This document shows, piece after piece, positions 51,358-61,405 of a DNA stretch of 64,000 nt. A model generated the notes under the pieces. The model saw only the letters and a list, made by a program, of their open reading frames with translations, made no database searches and was not told the origin of the DNA. Every line of letters begins with the position of its first letter. Position 1 is the stretch's first letter. The stretch spans positions 2,347,203-2,411,202 of the forward strand of contig NZ_KV440949.1 in the NCBI RefSeq assembly GCF_001636315.1, in the 5' to 3' direction. The stretch comes from Neobacillus mesonae (lineage in GTDB: Bacteria; Bacillota; Bacilli; Bacillales; Cytobacillaceae). Both the position numbers and the translations under genes were made by a program.

Positions 51358-52407
51358 TTATTCGGAAATAATCTTATTCCCCGCCGCCTTTTGCAGGCGG
51401 TTCATGATCGCGAGCCCCACTCCTGAGGTCGGGAACATTTCGCTAAAAATAACATCCACATCAACTTGATTAAACTTCCTTAATGTATCATAGAGCGCAG
51501 CCGCAACCGTCTCCAGCTCCGCACGCCGGCCGCAAGCCAATACAACATCTGCAGCAAACTCAGTACTATGCTCCTCCGTCGTCAACACCCCTACCCGCAA
51601 ACCTTCCTGCCGCTTTTCATCTACCAAACGCTGCAAAAATTCTCTGGTGCCTGACACCAAATAAAGCGGCGCATTGGGGGCATAGTGGCGGTACTTCATT
51701 CCGGGCGCTTTCGGGCGGGCGTCCCCTTCCGTATTTGTTAATGCCGGGTCCACCCGAACTTCGCCGACGACTTCTTCCAGCTGTTCTTTCGTGACTCCGC
51801 CTGGTCTTAAGATGACCGGAATTTCCTCGGTGCAGTCAACCACCGTTGACTCTACACCCACTCCAGTCGGTCCTGCGTCGAGAACACCGGCGATTTTCCC
51901 GTTCAAATCATCCACAACATGATCGGCCGTTGTCGGACTCGGTTTACCGGAGCTGTTGGCGCTCGGTGCGGCAATCGGCAGCCCGCACTCTCGGAACAAC
52001 GCTAATGCCACCGGATGGTCCGGCATTCTCACGGCGACAGTGCTAAGACCCGCCGTCGCCTTTTCCGACAGTACGCCTTCTTTCTTATTAAAAATAATCG
52101 TCAGCGGTCCCGGCCAGAACGCGTCGATTAAGTTTTTAGCTTTTTCCGGAACCTCTTTTACAAATCGGTCCAGCTGCACTTTGTCAGCAATGTGGATAAT
52201 TAACGGATTATCCGCCGGCCGCCCTTTCGCGGCAAATATTTTCGTTACCGCCTCATCATTCTCGGCATTCCCGCCAAGCCCATAAACTGTCTCCGTCGGC
52301 AGAGCCACCACTTCATTTTCCCGTAAAAAATGTGCTGCATCCACAATATGTGGATTACTTTCTAATTTATCCACACACTTATCCACTTTCCAAACATTTG
52401 TGTTCAT
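51358..52407 (-). CDS. tsaC: Threonylcarbamoyl-AMP synthase (Sua5/YwlC)
   Basis: A 349-residue two-domain Sua5 enzyme that makes TC-AMP for tRNA t6A37. The YrdC domain (about 15-210) has ALPTETVYGLGGNAENDEAV and AAPSANSSGKPSPTTADHV; the C-terminal Sua5 domain begins near SPGMKYRHYAPNAP (here APGMKYRHYAP). The segment YLVSGTREF at about residue 255 is encoded by a copy of the dispersed GGTGTCAGGCACC element, in frame. The gene's 5' end carries DnaA boxes. Confidence 0.95.
   Translation of the reverse strand: MNTNVWKVDKCVDKLESNPHIVDAAHFLRENEVVALPTETVYGLGGNAENDEAVTKIFAAKGRPADNPLIIHIADKVQLDRFVKEVPEKAKNLIDAFWPGPLTIIFNKKEGVLSEKATAGLSTVAVRMPDHPVALALFRECGLPIAAPSANSSGKPSPTTADHVVDDLNGKIAGVLDAGPTGVGVESTVVDCTEEIPVILRPGGVTKEQLEEVVGEVRVDPALTNTEGDARPKAPGMKYRHYAPNAPLYLVSGTREFLQRLVDEKRQEGLRVGVLTTEEHSTEFAADVVLACGRRAELETVAAALYDTLRKFNQVDVDVIFSEMFPTSGVGLAIMNRLQKAAGNKIISE
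51646..51659. repeat. GGTGTCAGGCACC element inside tsaC
   Basis: TGGTGCCTGACACC on the plus strand is a perfect core copy, read as LVSGT in TsaC between the MKYRHYAPNAPLY motif and the Sua5 domain helix. Confidence 0.85.
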
Positions 52408-52631
52408 AAGTTATCCACCTTCATATTCTTTCAGGCCTTTATCGAATTTTGGCGAATTCAGGCGCTTTGACACATATTTTTCACATAATACGTTTGAAAG
52501 TATAAAAGAAGGTGGGCATAAATACAAGCTTTATCCACAATTTGTGCATAAGTTATCAGAAAAAGTGGATAACTTTGGCGATATATCCACAAAGTTATAA
52601 GGAAAGTTTTAAAAACAACGAGTTATCCACA
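52367..52631. promoter_or_regulatory. DnaA-box cluster spanning the tsaC-ywlB gap
   Basis: TTATCCACA perfect boxes lie at 52367-52375, 52531-52539 and 52623-52631. Near matches: TTATCCACT (52379 and, inverted, 52564-52572), TTATCCACC (52411) and ATATCCACA (52583). The cluster spans the 187-base gap and enters both genes. I recall that the ywlC-ywlB intergenic region is one of the DnaA-binding clusters of B. subtilis, which would make this a conserved titration or control site. Confidence 0.88.
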
Positions 52632-53041
52632 TTTAGAATATGTCGAATATGCTCGGAATTAAAAAAATTGCCCGGCAGCTCGCTGCGTTCGACCTGCTTA
52701 AAGCCCATCAGTTCAAAAAACGGTACCGTCACCGCTTTATTGGTGGCTAAAAATAAACTCTCCATGCCCTTTTCTTTCGCAAACTTCACCATTTGGTCAA
52801 ACAGGACGAAAATTTCCCTTTCGGCTTGTCCCGGCGAAACGACTAATGACCGTAGCAGCCCAGCCCCTTGAAATACTTCCATTCCAAGTGTACCCTTTAT
52901 TTCGCTGTTCCCATCCTCCAAAATTAGAAACGAGCCAATCGTTTCAGCCGTTAGTCCATCCGTCCCAAGATTAGCCCTCTCCAAAAATTCCTTCAATGGG
53001 ACCAAATCCTCTATATTCGCCTTCCGAATCAAAGCCTGCAT
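52595..53041 (-). CDS. ywlB: GNAT N-acetyltransferase (YwlB position)
   Basis: A 148-residue acetyltransferase from ATG 53041, preceded by GAGGTGG. Acetyl-CoA region: GLLRSLVVSPGQAEREIFVL, then MESLFLATNKAVTVPFFELMGF. It resembles ArgA-like or general GNATs; substrate unknown. Its position next to ywlC matches B. subtilis ywlB. Its 3' end contains a DnaA box. Confidence 0.88.
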   Translation of the reverse strand: MQALIRKANIEDLVPLKEFLERANLGTDGLTAETIGSFLILEDGNSEIKGTLGMEVFQGAGLLRSLVVSPGQAEREIFVLFDQMVKFAKEKGMESLFLATNKAVTVPFFELMGFKQVERSELPGNFFNSEHIRHILNVDNSLFLKLSL

Positions 53042-53164
53042 CCTTTTCCACCTCATTTTTTTAAATTCTATTCTATGAATATGGAAAAATAGGAGAAATA
53101 GAACATTGATTCTACTAAATTTTTTAAATAAGAGGATTCCTATGATGTCTTGCGCCGGGAGATG

Positions 53165-53265
53165 GGTGTTTACCCGTCGACTTTGTTGGATTACCCGCCT
53201 AAAATCGAACTTTACCCGTCTATTTTCCCAATTTACCCGTCGAAAAATAAGTTTTATCCGTCCAC
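53165..53265. repeat. Tandem array, 21-bp period, 5 units (TTTACCCGTC)
   Basis: TTTACCC (or ATTACCC, TTTATCC) starts at 53169, 53190, 53211, 53232 and 53253, exactly 21 apart; about 10 bases are conserved per unit. It lies between the ywlB start and the spoIIR 3' end, close to the DnaA boxes but of different sequence. Confidence 0.92.
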
Positions 53266-53277
53266 AAAAATAAAAGA

Positions 53278-53305
53278 AGAACCACCCCCGAATTCAGGAC
53301 TGGTT
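53278..53305 (-). terminator. Terminator of spoIIR
   Basis: GAACCA and TGGTTC pair with extension; on the minus strand CTTCTTTTATTTT follows. Confidence 0.65.
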
Positions 53306-53312
53306 CCTTGTC

Positions 53313-54275
53313 TTAGTTAAACAGTTTCTCCCACAGTTCGACTACGAAAAATTTCACTTTGATCGGCTGCTCATCTTCTTTTGTGTACACTGGTGTGGTG
53401 TCCACAAGTTTTTTAGAATCTGCTTCCGATTGTTCAACTGATCCTTTATTAGAATCTGCTTCTGGCTTTTCAACAGGTACTTCTTTTTCGTATTTAGGTT
53501 CTGGTTTTACTACAGGAATTGTTTCTTTGGAGTTATCTACAGAAGATTCAGACTTATCCACAGATGTTTCAGATTTATCCACCGATTCTGTCTTATCCAC
53601 AGTTTCCGTTTGTGGATGTTCCACTTCCGTTTCCTGTTTTTCCACAGCCGGTTTAGATTCAGCTGCCGGCTGCTCTGGAGTTTCCGCTGTCTCTTCGACA
53701 ACGTGCTCAGTCACAGCACCGTCTTCCGGTATCGCCGCTGCTGCGCTTTCTTCAAAACCATCACTCGTTACGGCAACCCCATTTGAAAAATCAAGAAAGC
53801 ATAACGGCGGGTACAGCACGCACCACCAGTTGGCACCTTCACCCTTACCCAAGGTAATTAAGATGGCTTGATACTTTCCGGCTGGATATAAAAATTGACC
53901 ATATAGTTTAGTTGGAAACTGCACTTTGCGGAATTCTACTTTTACTGATTGATCCGATCCTTGTTCCTGAACTGTTTTTTCAGCAATGGCTTGAATTTCC
54001 GGGAGCTTGGATTGGATGACCTCTCTCGCTTTTTCCATAGAGGTCAGATCCTTGACCCACAGCTCGACCTTGGCATTGACGGCATCGCGCACTTTCCGTT
54101 TGATCTGCTGGTCCTCTTCAAAGTCACTGTTGGCGAGAATCCTGAGGCGAATCGCTTCCCCTGGAATGACAATCGATTCCTTCGCGACCGCTTCGTTTTT
54201 TGGCATATATAAATTTAGCATCGTAGCTAACGATAAAACAAATAAATATCCCCAAACTAATAATTTACTTCTCAT
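53313..54275 (-). CDS. spoIIR: SpoIIR, stage II sporulation signal, with extended VDK-rich C-terminus
   Basis: A 320-residue protein from ATG 54275. After a signal/anchor helix (LLVWGYLFVLSLATMLNLY), the conserved SpoIIR domain runs IPGEAIRLRILANSDFEEDQ to GANWWCVLYPPLCFLDFSNG. SpoIIR from the forespore triggers SpoIIGA to process pro-sigma-E. Beyond about residue 175 it has a low-complexity Glu/Pro/Ser tail with VDKTESVDKSETSVDKSESS repeats, longer than usual, whose codons for VDK form DnaA boxes. Confidence 0.93.
   Translation of the reverse strand: MRSKLLVWGYLFVLSLATMLNLYMPKNEAVAKESIVIPGEAIRLRILANSDFEEDQQIKRKVRDAVNAKVELWVKDLTSMEKAREVIQSKLPEIQAIAEKTVQEQGSDQSVKVEFRKVQFPTKLYGQFLYPAGKYQAILITLGKGEGANWWCVLYPPLCFLDFSNGVAVTSDGFEESAAAAIPEDGAVTEHVVEETAETPEQPAAESKPAVEKQETEVEHPQTETVDKTESVDKSETSVDKSESSVDNSKETIPVVKPEPKYEKEVPVEKPEADSNKGSVEQSEADSKKLVDTTPVYTKEDEQPIKVKFFVVELWEKLFN
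53533..53646. promoter_or_regulatory. DnaA boxes embedded in the spoIIR coding tail
   Basis: TTATCTACA (53533), TTATCCACA (53554), TTATCCACC (53575) and TTATCCACA (53593) are spaced 21, 21 and 18 bases, all in one orientation, the same as most boxes in the tsaC-ywlB gap 0.9 kb away. Weaker TTTTCCACA (53638) and inverted TGTGGATGT (53611) follow. The boxes are read as VDK/VDN codons on the other strand. Confidence 0.75.
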
Positions 54276-54388
54276 TTCTGGCACCATCCCTTCGCTATCT
54301 TCATTGTGGTCAAAATGCCAGAATCTTAAACTATTAAATTGAAAAAAATCTATTAAAACAAGTTTTTAAAAATAAAGGCCTCGGAGCC

Positions 54389-55297
54389 CTACTCTCCGAA
54401 GCCGATTTCCGCAAATACCATCCGGTCCTTGCCGTTAATATCATTAACAACCTCAATTTTTGCACCTGGAAAAGTCTCTTGCAAGAGCCCTGCAACCGAC
54501 TCGCCCTGCCCAGCGCCAATTTCGAAGCAGACAAGCGCTTTGGGTGCGAGCACCTGCGGCAGCTCGTCCATAAAGCGGCGGTAAAAATCAAGCCCATCCT
54601 CACCAGCAAACAACGCACGATGCGGCTCATGCTCTGTCACCACCTCTGACATCCATTCCTGATCCCTTACAGGAATATACGGCGGATTCGACATCACCAC
54701 ATCCAACCGCTCACCACGCTTAATAAACGGCCGTAGCAAATCCCCCTCAATAAACTCTACATCCGCCCCCAGCCGGGCAGCATTCTCACGCGCCACATCC
54801 AATGATTCAGGAGAAATATCAGTGCCTGACACCATAAAAACACAGGATTCCACCCCACGTGGACAGTCGGTTTCGAGTTTCATGGTGATGGCGATGGCGC
54901 CTGAGCCGGTGCCGATGTCGGCGAGTTTGATTTCGGATTTCCGGTCGCTGCCGTTGCTCCCAAGCAGGCGCTGGATTCGTTGCAGTGTACCGTAAACAAG
55001 CTCTTCTGTTTCCGGTCTCGGGATCAGCACCTTAGAGTTCACCAGGAAGGTCCGGCCGTAAAATTCTTCCGAGCCGATGATGTACTGTACCGGAACACCG
55101 AATGCATGCTCGTGAACCGCTTCTTGAAACCTTAACCAGACTTCATCCGTCAAGTCATCCCTCATCCCAGCAAACAGCTGTGTCCGCGACATCCCGCTCA
55201 CATGCCGCAGCAGCAGCTCCCCAGCATTGTCATCCCGGCCCGCCTCCGATAAAAAAGAAGAAGCCCATTTGAGAGCTTCGAATACCTTTTTACTCAT
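54389..55297 (-). CDS. prmC: PrmC (HemK), release factor glutamine methyltransferase
   Basis: A 302-residue enzyme from ATG 55297, overlapping the prfA stop by 8 bases. N-terminal helical domain, then SAM motif [20 protein letters not shown] and the catalytic [14 protein letters not shown]. It methylates the GGQ glutamine of release factors. Between the SAM motif and the [14 protein letters not shown] segment, [10 protein letters not shown] appears inserted; its end is encoded by a GGTGTCAGGCAC element. Confidence 0.95.
   Translation of the reverse strand: MSKKVFEALKWASSFLSEAGRDDNAGELLLRHVSGMSRTQLFAGMRDDLTDEVWLRFQEAVHEHAFGVPVQYIIGSEEFYGRTFLVNSKVLIPRPETEELVYGTLQRIQRLLGSNGSDRKSEIKLADIGTGSGAIAITMKLETDCPRGVESCVFMVSGTDISPESLDVARENAARLGADVEFIEGDLLRPFIKRGERLDVVMSNPPYIPVRDQEWMSEVVTEHEPHRALFAGEDGLDFYRRFMDELPQVLAPKALVCFEIGAGQGESVAGLLQETFPGAKIEVVNDINGKDRMVFAEIGFGE
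54821..54834. repeat. GGTGTCAGGCAC element inside prmC
   Basis: AGTGCCTGACACCA on the plus strand, one base from the consensus, encodes MVSGT just before the conserved acidic DIS motif that contacts SAM. Confidence 0.75.
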
Positions 55298-56363
55298 TTG
55301 AGGCGTTTTCCAATCGCTGCGCTTGGTCCTCAAGGATTAGCGCTTCAATCACTTCCTCCAGCTTGCCCTCAATGATTTGATCAAGCTTTTGGATCGTTAA
55401 GCCGATGCGGTGGTCGGTCACGCGGTTTTGCGGGTAGTTATATGTGCGAATCCGCTCAGATCGGTCACCGGTACCAACAGCTGATTTACGCACTTGGTCA
55501 TATTCCGCCTGTGCTTCCTGCTGGAATTTATCGTAGATACGCGCACGTAAGATTTTCATCGCTTTATCCTTATTTTTATGCTGGGAACGTTCGTCCTGAC
55601 TTGTTGCGACGATACCTGTCGGGATATGCGTTAAACGGACGGCCGACATCGTTGTGTTAACGCTCTGTCCGCCAGCGCCGCTGGATGCAAACGTATCAAA
55701 ACGAATATCCTTATCGTTAATCTCGATATCAAATTCTTCTACTTCCGGCAGGCAGGCAACCGTTGCGGTAGAAGTATGAATCCGTCCGCCAGATTCTGTT
55801 TCCGGCACACGCTGTACACGGTGGGCGCCATTTTCAAATTTAAGTTTCGAATAAGCACCTTGCCCGGTTATCATAAAGCTGATTTCTTTAAAGCCGCCAA
55901 GTCCAGTTTCGTTGGCATCCATAACCTCTGTCTTCCAGCCTTGTGATTCCGCATAACGGCTGTACATGCGGTAAAGCGTTCCCGCAAACAATGCCGCCTC
56001 TTCCCCGCCGGCCGCGCCGCGAATTTCTATGATGACGTTTTTGTCATCGTTCGGGTCTTTTGGAATCAACAAGATTTTCAAGCGCTCTTCTAATTGCTCA
56101 ATTTGTTCTTCCAGCTCGTTTACTTCTTCTTTTACCATTTCGCGCATGTCGGCATCCAGCTTCTCATCAAGCATCGCCTTTGCGTCTTGCAGCTGGGACT
56201 TCGCTTCTTTATACTGGCGGTAAGCTTGCACCGTTTCTTGGATATCGGCTTGCTCTTTTGAATACTCGCGCAGTTTTTTTGAATCATTTATAATTTCGGG
56301 ATCACTCAACAGCTCATTCAATCTATCGTAGCGATCTTCCACTGATTGCAGACGATCAAACAC
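55290..56363 (-). CDS. prfA: Peptide chain release factor 1
   Basis: A 357-residue factor for UAA/UAG stop codons. [20 protein letters not shown] has the GGQ motif; the stop-codon anticodon-like PET motif is [14 protein letters not shown]. Followed and overlapped by prmC, which modifies it. Confidence 0.97.
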   Translation of the reverse strand: MFDRLQSVEDRYDRLNELLSDPEIINDSKKLREYSKEQADIQETVQAYRQYKEAKSQLQDAKAMLDEKLDADMREMVKEEVNELEEQIEQLEERLKILLIPKDPNDDKNVIIEIRGAAGGEEAALFAGTLYRMYSRYAESQGWKTEVMDANETGLGGFKEISFMITGQGAYSKLKFENGAHRVQRVPETESGGRIHTSTATVACLPEVEEFDIEINDKDIRFDTFASSGAGGQSVNTTMSAVRLTHIPTGIVATSQDERSQHKNKDKAMKILRARIYDKFQQEAQAEYDQVRKSAVGTGDRSERIRTYNYPQNRVTDHRIGLTIQKLDQIIEGKLEEVIEALILEDQAQRLENASNE

Positions 56364-56522
56364 AGTCCATTCACCTCTATTTTTTCTATAACATGTTTAT
56401 AAAAAAAGCAAAATGCTTTGTTCTTTTTTTAGTCCATAACATTCTAATTATAGTATAGGTAAAAACGAAGGTCAAAAACATTTTCTGTTGGGAAATTTTT
56501 TCGCAGGGGAAAATTGAAAAAA

Positions 56523-56545
56523 ACATGCCCTGAAATCAGAGCATG
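56523..56545 (-). terminator. Terminator of the YhcN/YlaJ-like gene
   Basis: CATGC-CTGA with TCAG-GCATG stem and TTTTTTTC on the minus strand, directly after the stop codon. Confidence 0.8.
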
Positions 56546-57061
56546 CTATCTTCGGTCCTCTTTCACCCGTACTTCGATATTGTATCGTGGCAGGGCTGTG
56601 ATTAACTTTTTGTGTAGACGGGCCTCGGCATCAATTTTTCCACGGTCGGAAAACATCCCTTTCTTAAAAACGGAAACCCACATCCGGTCGCCGTTAATCC
56701 AAACAGAATCGGTGACAAACTCATTCGTTGCGGCCACGACCTCTTTTGCCTTATTTATATCATCGGCTTGGTTGCCGGCACCTGTTTCACTGCCGCTTCC
56801 CGTTCTGTTTAGTTCAAGGAAGTTCGGGTTTTGGTTGGTAATATCATTCTCCACCATATGCTGCTCGCCCTTGTCGCGGTCCGCCAAATAATCCGACGTA
56901 TCCTCAGCATTATTCGCGATGTTTTTGTTGGACATATAATTCGGAGCACTTTTGTCCCTGCGCAAATCATAAGCGGTATCATCCGCATTTTGTTTACCAT
57001 TTTGGCACCCAGCTGCAAACATTAGCAGCATAATAAACGTGGGAAACATCCATTTTTTCAT
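56546..57061 (-). CDS. YhcN/YlaJ-family sporulation lipoprotein
   Basis: A 171-residue lipoprotein from ATG 57061, after GGGAGGTG. Signal MKKWMFPTFIMLLMFAAGCQ with lipobox AAGC, then a YhcN/YlaJ domain (VVAATNEFVTDSVWINGDRM, RLHKKLITALPRYNIEVRVK). Family members coat the spore inner membrane or cortex region and influence germination. It sits between prfA and tdk; in B. subtilis that site holds different genes. Confidence 0.85.
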   Translation of the reverse strand: MKKWMFPTFIMLLMFAAGCQNGKQNADDTAYDLRRDKSAPNYMSNKNIANNAEDTSDYLADRDKGEQHMVENDITNQNPNFLELNRTGSGSETGAGNQADDINKAKEVVAATNEFVTDSVWINGDRMWVSVFKKGMFSDRGKIDAEARLHKKLITALPRYNIEVRVKEDRR

Positions 57062-57146
57062 GTAGTACACCTCCCATTACCATTTATCATGCCCTAGTGC
57101 AATGGGGAACTGAACAAGTGAATTGTTTCCAAAGGATACAAAAAAA

Positions 57147-57176
57147 CCGCCCAAAGACGCAAACCTTAGGCAGCTT
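57147..57176 (-). terminator. Terminator between tdk and the lipoprotein gene
   Basis: CCGCCCAAAG and CTTTAGGCAG-like arms with GGTTTTTTTG on the minus strand. An adjacent GGTGTCAGGCACC element is at 57194-57206. Confidence 0.55.
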
Positions 57177-57252
57177 TCCTTAAAATGGATATTGGTGTCA
57201 GGCACCTAATGACAAAAAATAACAGAACCCTATACAAAACCTATAAAAACAC

Positions 57253-57861
57253 CTATACTTCTTCCACCGCTGCTTGGTAAGCGGCTGTTTTTGGTACTTC
57301 GTGGTGGTGGCGGCAGCGTGGTTCGTATTTTTCGGAGGCGCCGACTAGTATGACGGGATCGTGGTATGATGCCGGGCGGCCGTCGATTAGGCGCTGTGTG
57401 CGGCTTGCCGGCGATCCGCAAACGGAGCAGACTGCCTGCAGCTTTGTAACGGATTCAGCGATGGCCATTAGCATTGGCATTGAGCCGAACGGTTCGCCGC
57501 GGAAGTCTTGATCGAGCCCAGCGGTAATTACCCGATGGCCCTGATCGGCGAGCTGCTGTACGACGCGGAGAATGCCCTCATCAAAAAACTGAACCTCGTC
57601 AATCGCAATCACATCCATATCGGCTTCCACATGGTGCAAAATTTCGATGGAATGGGAAATTGGTTTCGCTTGAAAAGAAGATCCATTATGGGATACTACA
57701 GATTGGTCGCTGTAGCGATTATCAATTTTCGGTTTAAACACTACGATTTTTTGTTTGGCAAATTGAGCGCGGCGCACACGGCGGATCAATTCCTCTGATT
57801 TTCCAGAAAACATACTGCCACAGATAACCTCTACCCATCCGCTTTGCTTCATTACATACAT
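57253..57861 (-). CDS. tdk: Thymidine kinase
   Basis: A 202-residue type II thymidine kinase. P-loop [15 protein letters not shown] (residues 14-28), [13 protein letters not shown], and the C-terminal zinc site with [13 protein letters not shown] and CRHHHEV. It salvages thymidine to dTMP. Position next to rpmE is standard. Confidence 0.97.
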   Translation of the reverse strand: MYVMKQSGWVEVICGSMFSGKSEELIRRVRRAQFAKQKIVVFKPKIDNRYSDQSVVSHNGSSFQAKPISHSIEILHHVEADMDVIAIDEVQFFDEGILRVVQQLADQGHRVITAGLDQDFRGEPFGSMPMLMAIAESVTKLQAVCSVCGSPASRTQRLIDGRPASYHDPVILVGASEKYEPRCRHHHEVPKTAAYQAAVEEV

Positions 57862-58140
57862 AAACGGTGTCTCCTTCCTCTTACGAACCCTTTTAACTAA
57901 GTATCTATACGACTTTTTTTAAAAATCCAGCCGCAAAAACGGTGGATGCCATTGCAAACGCAAACGACCCTTCCACCGGTATTTAATCTATATATGTCAT
58001 GCCCCAGCGGCTTATAAAACTCACGAATCATCCGCTGTTGCTATTATCCTGTCTAAATTAAAGCCGCCTTTAGGCCTAGTGCCTGCACAAGGCTTTTTGC
58101 CCCCAAAAAGGCAATCTCATTTTTATCATAACCAATAAAA
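57862..58140. other. tdk upstream region, no gene seen
   Basis: Between tdk and rpmE there are about 320 bases. GGAGACACC just before the tdk ATG is its ribosome site. I see no repeat or ORF of protein-like composition; a frame at 58053-58343 is the shadow of rpmE. Confidence 0.5.
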
Positions 58141-58171
58141 AACAGGCAAGTCGGATTTCTTCTTGCCTGTT
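58141..58171 (-). terminator. Terminator of rpmE
   Basis: AACAGGCAAG (58141-58150) pairs with CTTGCCTGTT (58162-58171), TTTTTTATT follows on the minus strand. Confidence 0.9.
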
Positions 58172-58182
58172 CCTCGCAAAAA

Positions 58183-58389
58183 TTATTGTTGCTTAAGGCC
58201 AAATCTCTTGTTGAAACGGTCAACACGTCCGCCAGCTTCAGCGAATTTTTGACGACCTGTATAGAATGGATGGCATTCTGAGCAAGTTTCAACGCGGATT
58301 TCGTTTTTAACAGAGCCGCTTTCGAAAGTGTTGCCGCAAGCACAAGTCACCATTACTTTTTTATAATTAGGATGAATTCCTGCTTTCAT
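58183..58389 (-). CDS. rpmE: 50S ribosomal protein L31, zinc-binding type
   Basis: A 68-residue protein from ATG 58389 ([20 protein letters not shown]), 9 bases after AAGGAG. The four zinc ligands are present as CACG and [10 protein letters not shown]. This is the zinc-dependent RpmE form that is replaced by YtiA (RpmE2) on zinc starvation in B. subtilis. Confidence 0.97.
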   Translation of the reverse strand: MKAGIHPNYKKVMVTCACGNTFESGSVKNEIRVETCSECHPFYTGRQKFAEAGGRVDRFNKRFGLKQQ

Positions 58390-58583
58390 TCTTTTCATCT
58401 CCTTCCGCCCTGAATCATTCGAAACAGAGTTATAAATCAAAGTGCTTGTCTGAAACAGGCACTTGAAGTTACTAAAAACACACTGTACACATTATAACAA
58501 CGCATGCTTACTTTTGCAAGCTGGGATTTTTAGGAACGATACAATTTTTTTAAAAGCCGCGAGGGCTCTTAAACCCCAAAAAC

Positions 58584-59849
58584 CTACGATCTGCGTGCTT
58601 TTAATTCCACGTCTAGTTGTTCGAAAAACTCGTGGTTTGACTTGGTATGCCTTAATTTTTTCAGGAAGCGCTCGGCAAAGTCTGGTGAATCTGACATGGA
58701 TTTACGGATTGCCCATAATTTATCAAGGTGGTCCTTCGGAATGAGCAATTCTTCCTTACGCGTCCCGGAGCGGCGGATATCAAGCGCCGGGAAGATACGA
58801 CGTTCGGCAAGCGAACGGTCAAGGTGCAGCTCCATATTGCCTGTCCCTTTAAATTCCTCGTAAATGACATCGTCCATACGTGATCCAGTATCGACCAAAG
58901 CCGTTGCTAAAATCGTCAAGCTGCCGCCCTCTTCAATATTTCGGGCAGCCCCAAAGAAACGCTTTGGACGGTGGAATGCCGCCGGGTCAATACCACCGGA
59001 AAGTGTCCGGCCGCTTGGCGGAATGACAAGGTTGTAAGCGCGCGCCAAACGAGTGATACTATCCATCAGAATCACGACGTCGCGTTTATGCTCGACAAGA
59101 CGCATCGCGCGGTCAAGAACAAGTTCCGCCACTTTAATATGGTTTTCCGGCACCTCGTCAAACGTTGAGCTGACAACATCGCCGGCAACTGAACGCTCGA
59201 TATCAGTTACCTCTTCTGGACGTTCGTCAATTAATAAAACAATCAGTTCCACATCAGGATGATTGGTCGTAATACTGTTTGCAATTTCCTTTAACAGCAT
59301 TGTTTTACCAGCCTTTGGCGGCGCAACAATCAGACCGCGCTGGCCAAAACCGACTGGCGCCACTAGGTCCATAATTCGTGTGGATAAATGTTTTTGCGTT
59401 GTTTCCAGCTTCATCATTCTATTTGGATATAGCGGTGTTAACGCTGGGAAATAGACACGTTCCTTAGCGGACTCCGGATCCTCGCCGTTTACCGCTTCCA
59501 CATGCAGCAAGCCGAAATAACGTTCATTTTCCTTCGGCGGGCGTACCTTACCGGATACCTTATCTCCGTTTCTTAAATCGAAGCGGCGGATTTGTGAGGC
59601 GGATATGTAAATATCCTCTGAGCTTGGCGAATAGTTAATTGGGCGTAAGAAACCAAAACCTTCAGACTGGATAATTTCTAGAACGCCTTCCATGAAAAAA
59701 TAACCCTGCTGTTCAGCACGAGATTTTAAAATGGCAAAAATTAATTCCTTTTTCGTTAATTTGCTGTAATAGGTTACTTTATACTCGCGAGCCAGCTCGT
59801 AAAGCTCCTTCAGCTTCATATTTTCTAAAATTGATATTGTTAAGTCCAT
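58584..59849 (-). CDS. rho: Transcription termination factor Rho
   Basis: A 421-residue hexameric RNA helicase. N-terminal helix bundle ([20 protein letters not shown]), RNA-binding OB fold ([20 protein letters not shown]), P-loop [16 protein letters not shown] and the arginine-rich [18 protein letters not shown]. It has no large insertion domain. In Bacillus Rho limits pervasive antisense transcription. Confidence 0.97.
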   Translation of the reverse strand: MDLTISILENMKLKELYELAREYKVTYYSKLTKKELIFAILKSRAEQQGYFFMEGVLEIIQSEGFGFLRPINYSPSSEDIYISASQIRRFDLRNGDKVSGKVRPPKENERYFGLLHVEAVNGEDPESAKERVYFPALTPLYPNRMMKLETTQKHLSTRIMDLVAPVGFGQRGLIVAPPKAGKTMLLKEIANSITTNHPDVELIVLLIDERPEEVTDIERSVAGDVVSSTFDEVPENHIKVAELVLDRAMRLVEHKRDVVILMDSITRLARAYNLVIPPSGRTLSGGIDPAAFHRPKRFFGAARNIEEGGSLTILATALVDTGSRMDDVIYEEFKGTGNMELHLDRSLAERRIFPALDIRRSGTRKEELLIPKDHLDKLWAIRKSMSDSPDFAERFLKKLRHTKSNHEFFEQLDVELKARRS

Positions 59850-60150
59850 TTGTACACCACTCTTTTAAATTTTTCCGTCCGAGCCGCTTGTGAGAGCGGG
59901 AGATGGTTTTTTCGAATAATTAATTATAGAGGATAATAAATAGAAGTTGAATATGAAATGAATAGAATAGCAGAAAAAATGCATAATATAAAAACAATTT
60001 CTATTTTACCCTCTCAGCTGAAAATTAATCAACTACATTTTATGGCAAATCAGAAACCCTGAACGCAGTCTATATAGGATTCGTCGGAAATTTTCTATCT
60101 GGAAGGAATTCCCCTAGGAGATTTCGGAGTTTTTCTCTTTCTAGTTATTT

Positions 60151-60316
60151 TGGTGTCAGGCACCAAGAAAAGCGTAAGCGCCTTGGTCAGCCCCGACAAG
60201 CATAAGACGAGCCGGCCGAAAGGTTGCTTTTTAACCTTTTGGACGGATTGGCTTATGACTCGAGGGGCTAGGCGCTGGAGCTGGACATGTGAATTTTTCA
60301 CATGGTGCCTGACACC
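60151..60316. repeat. Composite dispersed element between glpX and rho
   Basis: TGGTGTCAGGCACCA (60151-60165), then a roughly 120-base element from GAAAAGCGTAAGCGCC to GCGCTGGAGCTGGACA, whose ends are complementary to those of the atp-operon elements, with inner stems (ATAAGACGAGCC region and AGGTTGCTTTTTAACCTT), then ATGTGAATTTTTCACATGGT closing with GCCTGACACC. The GGTG elements bracket the longer element as inverted copies. Confidence 0.85.
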
Positions 60317-60333
60317 TTGTAACATTTATTAAC

Positions 60334-61293
60334 TTATAGCACAAATTTTGGTTTTTTCTTTAAGCTATGGCGTCCTTCGATGAAGCGGACGGTTCCGGAT
60401 TTGGCACGCATGACGATGGAATGTGTGGTAGCGTGGGATCCTTTGAATTGTACGCCGCGCAATAGTTCGCCGTCGGTGACACCAGATGCTGCGAAAATGG
60501 CGTCGTCGCCTTTTACAAGGTCTTCCATGCGCAATACTTTATTGATGTCTAAGCCCATCTTCTTGCAGCGTTCAACTTCAGCATCATCCTGCGGCAGAAG
60601 TTTCCCCATGATTTCACCGCCAAGACATTTCAATGCAACGGCAGAAAGAACACCCTCTGGTGCGCCGCCTGAACCGAATAAAATATCAACACCCGTGTTA
60701 TCAAAAGCAGTATTGATTGCTCCAGCTACGTCACCGTCATTGATTAATTTAATCCTTGCACCAGCTTCACGAATCTGTGCAATGATATGCTCGTGGCGCG
60801 GACGGTTCAATACTGTAGCAACAACGTCTTCGATATCTTTATTTTTCGCTTTGGCAACGGCCTTAAGGTTGTCAATGACCGGTGCATCGATATCAATTAA
60901 GCCGACCGCTTCAGGTCCGACAGCGATTTTTTCCATATACATATCTGGTGCATGCAAGAGATTCCCATGGTCGGCAATGGCTAGAACCGCTAAGGCATTC
61001 CAGCCGCCTGATGCCACAATATTAGTTCCTTCAAGCGGGTCTACAGCAACGTCAACGCGTGGACCATAGCCTGTCCCAAGTTTTTCGCCGATGTAGAGCA
61101 TTGGTGCCTCATCCATTTCACCCTCACCAATGACGACAGTTCCTTTCATTGGCACAGTGTCAAACACATTCCGCATCGCCGTTGTTGCTGCATCGTCAGC
61201 CTCGTCCTTTTTCCCGCGTCCCATCCAACGTGCGGATGCAAGTGCCGCCCCTTCTGTTACGCGAACAAGCTCCATCGTTAAACTTCTTTCCAT
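60334..61293 (-). CDS. glpX: Class II fructose-1,6-bisphosphatase
   Basis: A 319-residue enzyme from the ATG at 61293 ([20 protein letters not shown]). Metal-site motifs are [16 protein letters not shown] and [17 protein letters not shown]. It supplies fructose-6-P in gluconeogenesis. It lies between murA2 and rho as in B. subtilis ywjI. Confidence 0.96.
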   Translation of the reverse strand: MERSLTMELVRVTEGAALASARWMGRGKKDEADDAATTAMRNVFDTVPMKGTVVIGEGEMDEAPMLYIGEKLGTGYGPRVDVAVDPLEGTNIVASGGWNALAVLAIADHGNLLHAPDMYMEKIAVGPEAVGLIDIDAPVIDNLKAVAKAKNKDIEDVVATVLNRPRHEHIIAQIREAGARIKLINDGDVAGAINTAFDNTGVDILFGSGGAPEGVLSAVALKCLGGEIMGKLLPQDDAEVERCKKMGLDINKVLRMEDLVKGDDAIFAASGVTDGELLRGVQFKGSHATTHSIVMRAKSGTVRFIEGRHSLKKKPKFVL

Positions 61294-61405
61294 TGCTACT
61301 TCCATCTCCCATTTTTTCTCTTTTTGATAACAAAGAGGTTGTTAAACGTGCTATACTAAAAAGTCAGTTTACTAAGGACCTTTAAAACGGCCCCTATCCA
61401 CTATA

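Noticed and set aside
52367..52631. Replication origin
   Set aside because: DnaA boxes are clustered, but no dnaA or dnaN gene and no clear AT-rich unwinding element with DnaA trios is recognisable; the gene order places this away from oriC.
58053..58343. 96-codon ORF overlapping rpmE
   Set aside because: It is a frame shadow of the ribosomal protein L31 gene and its composition is not protein-like.
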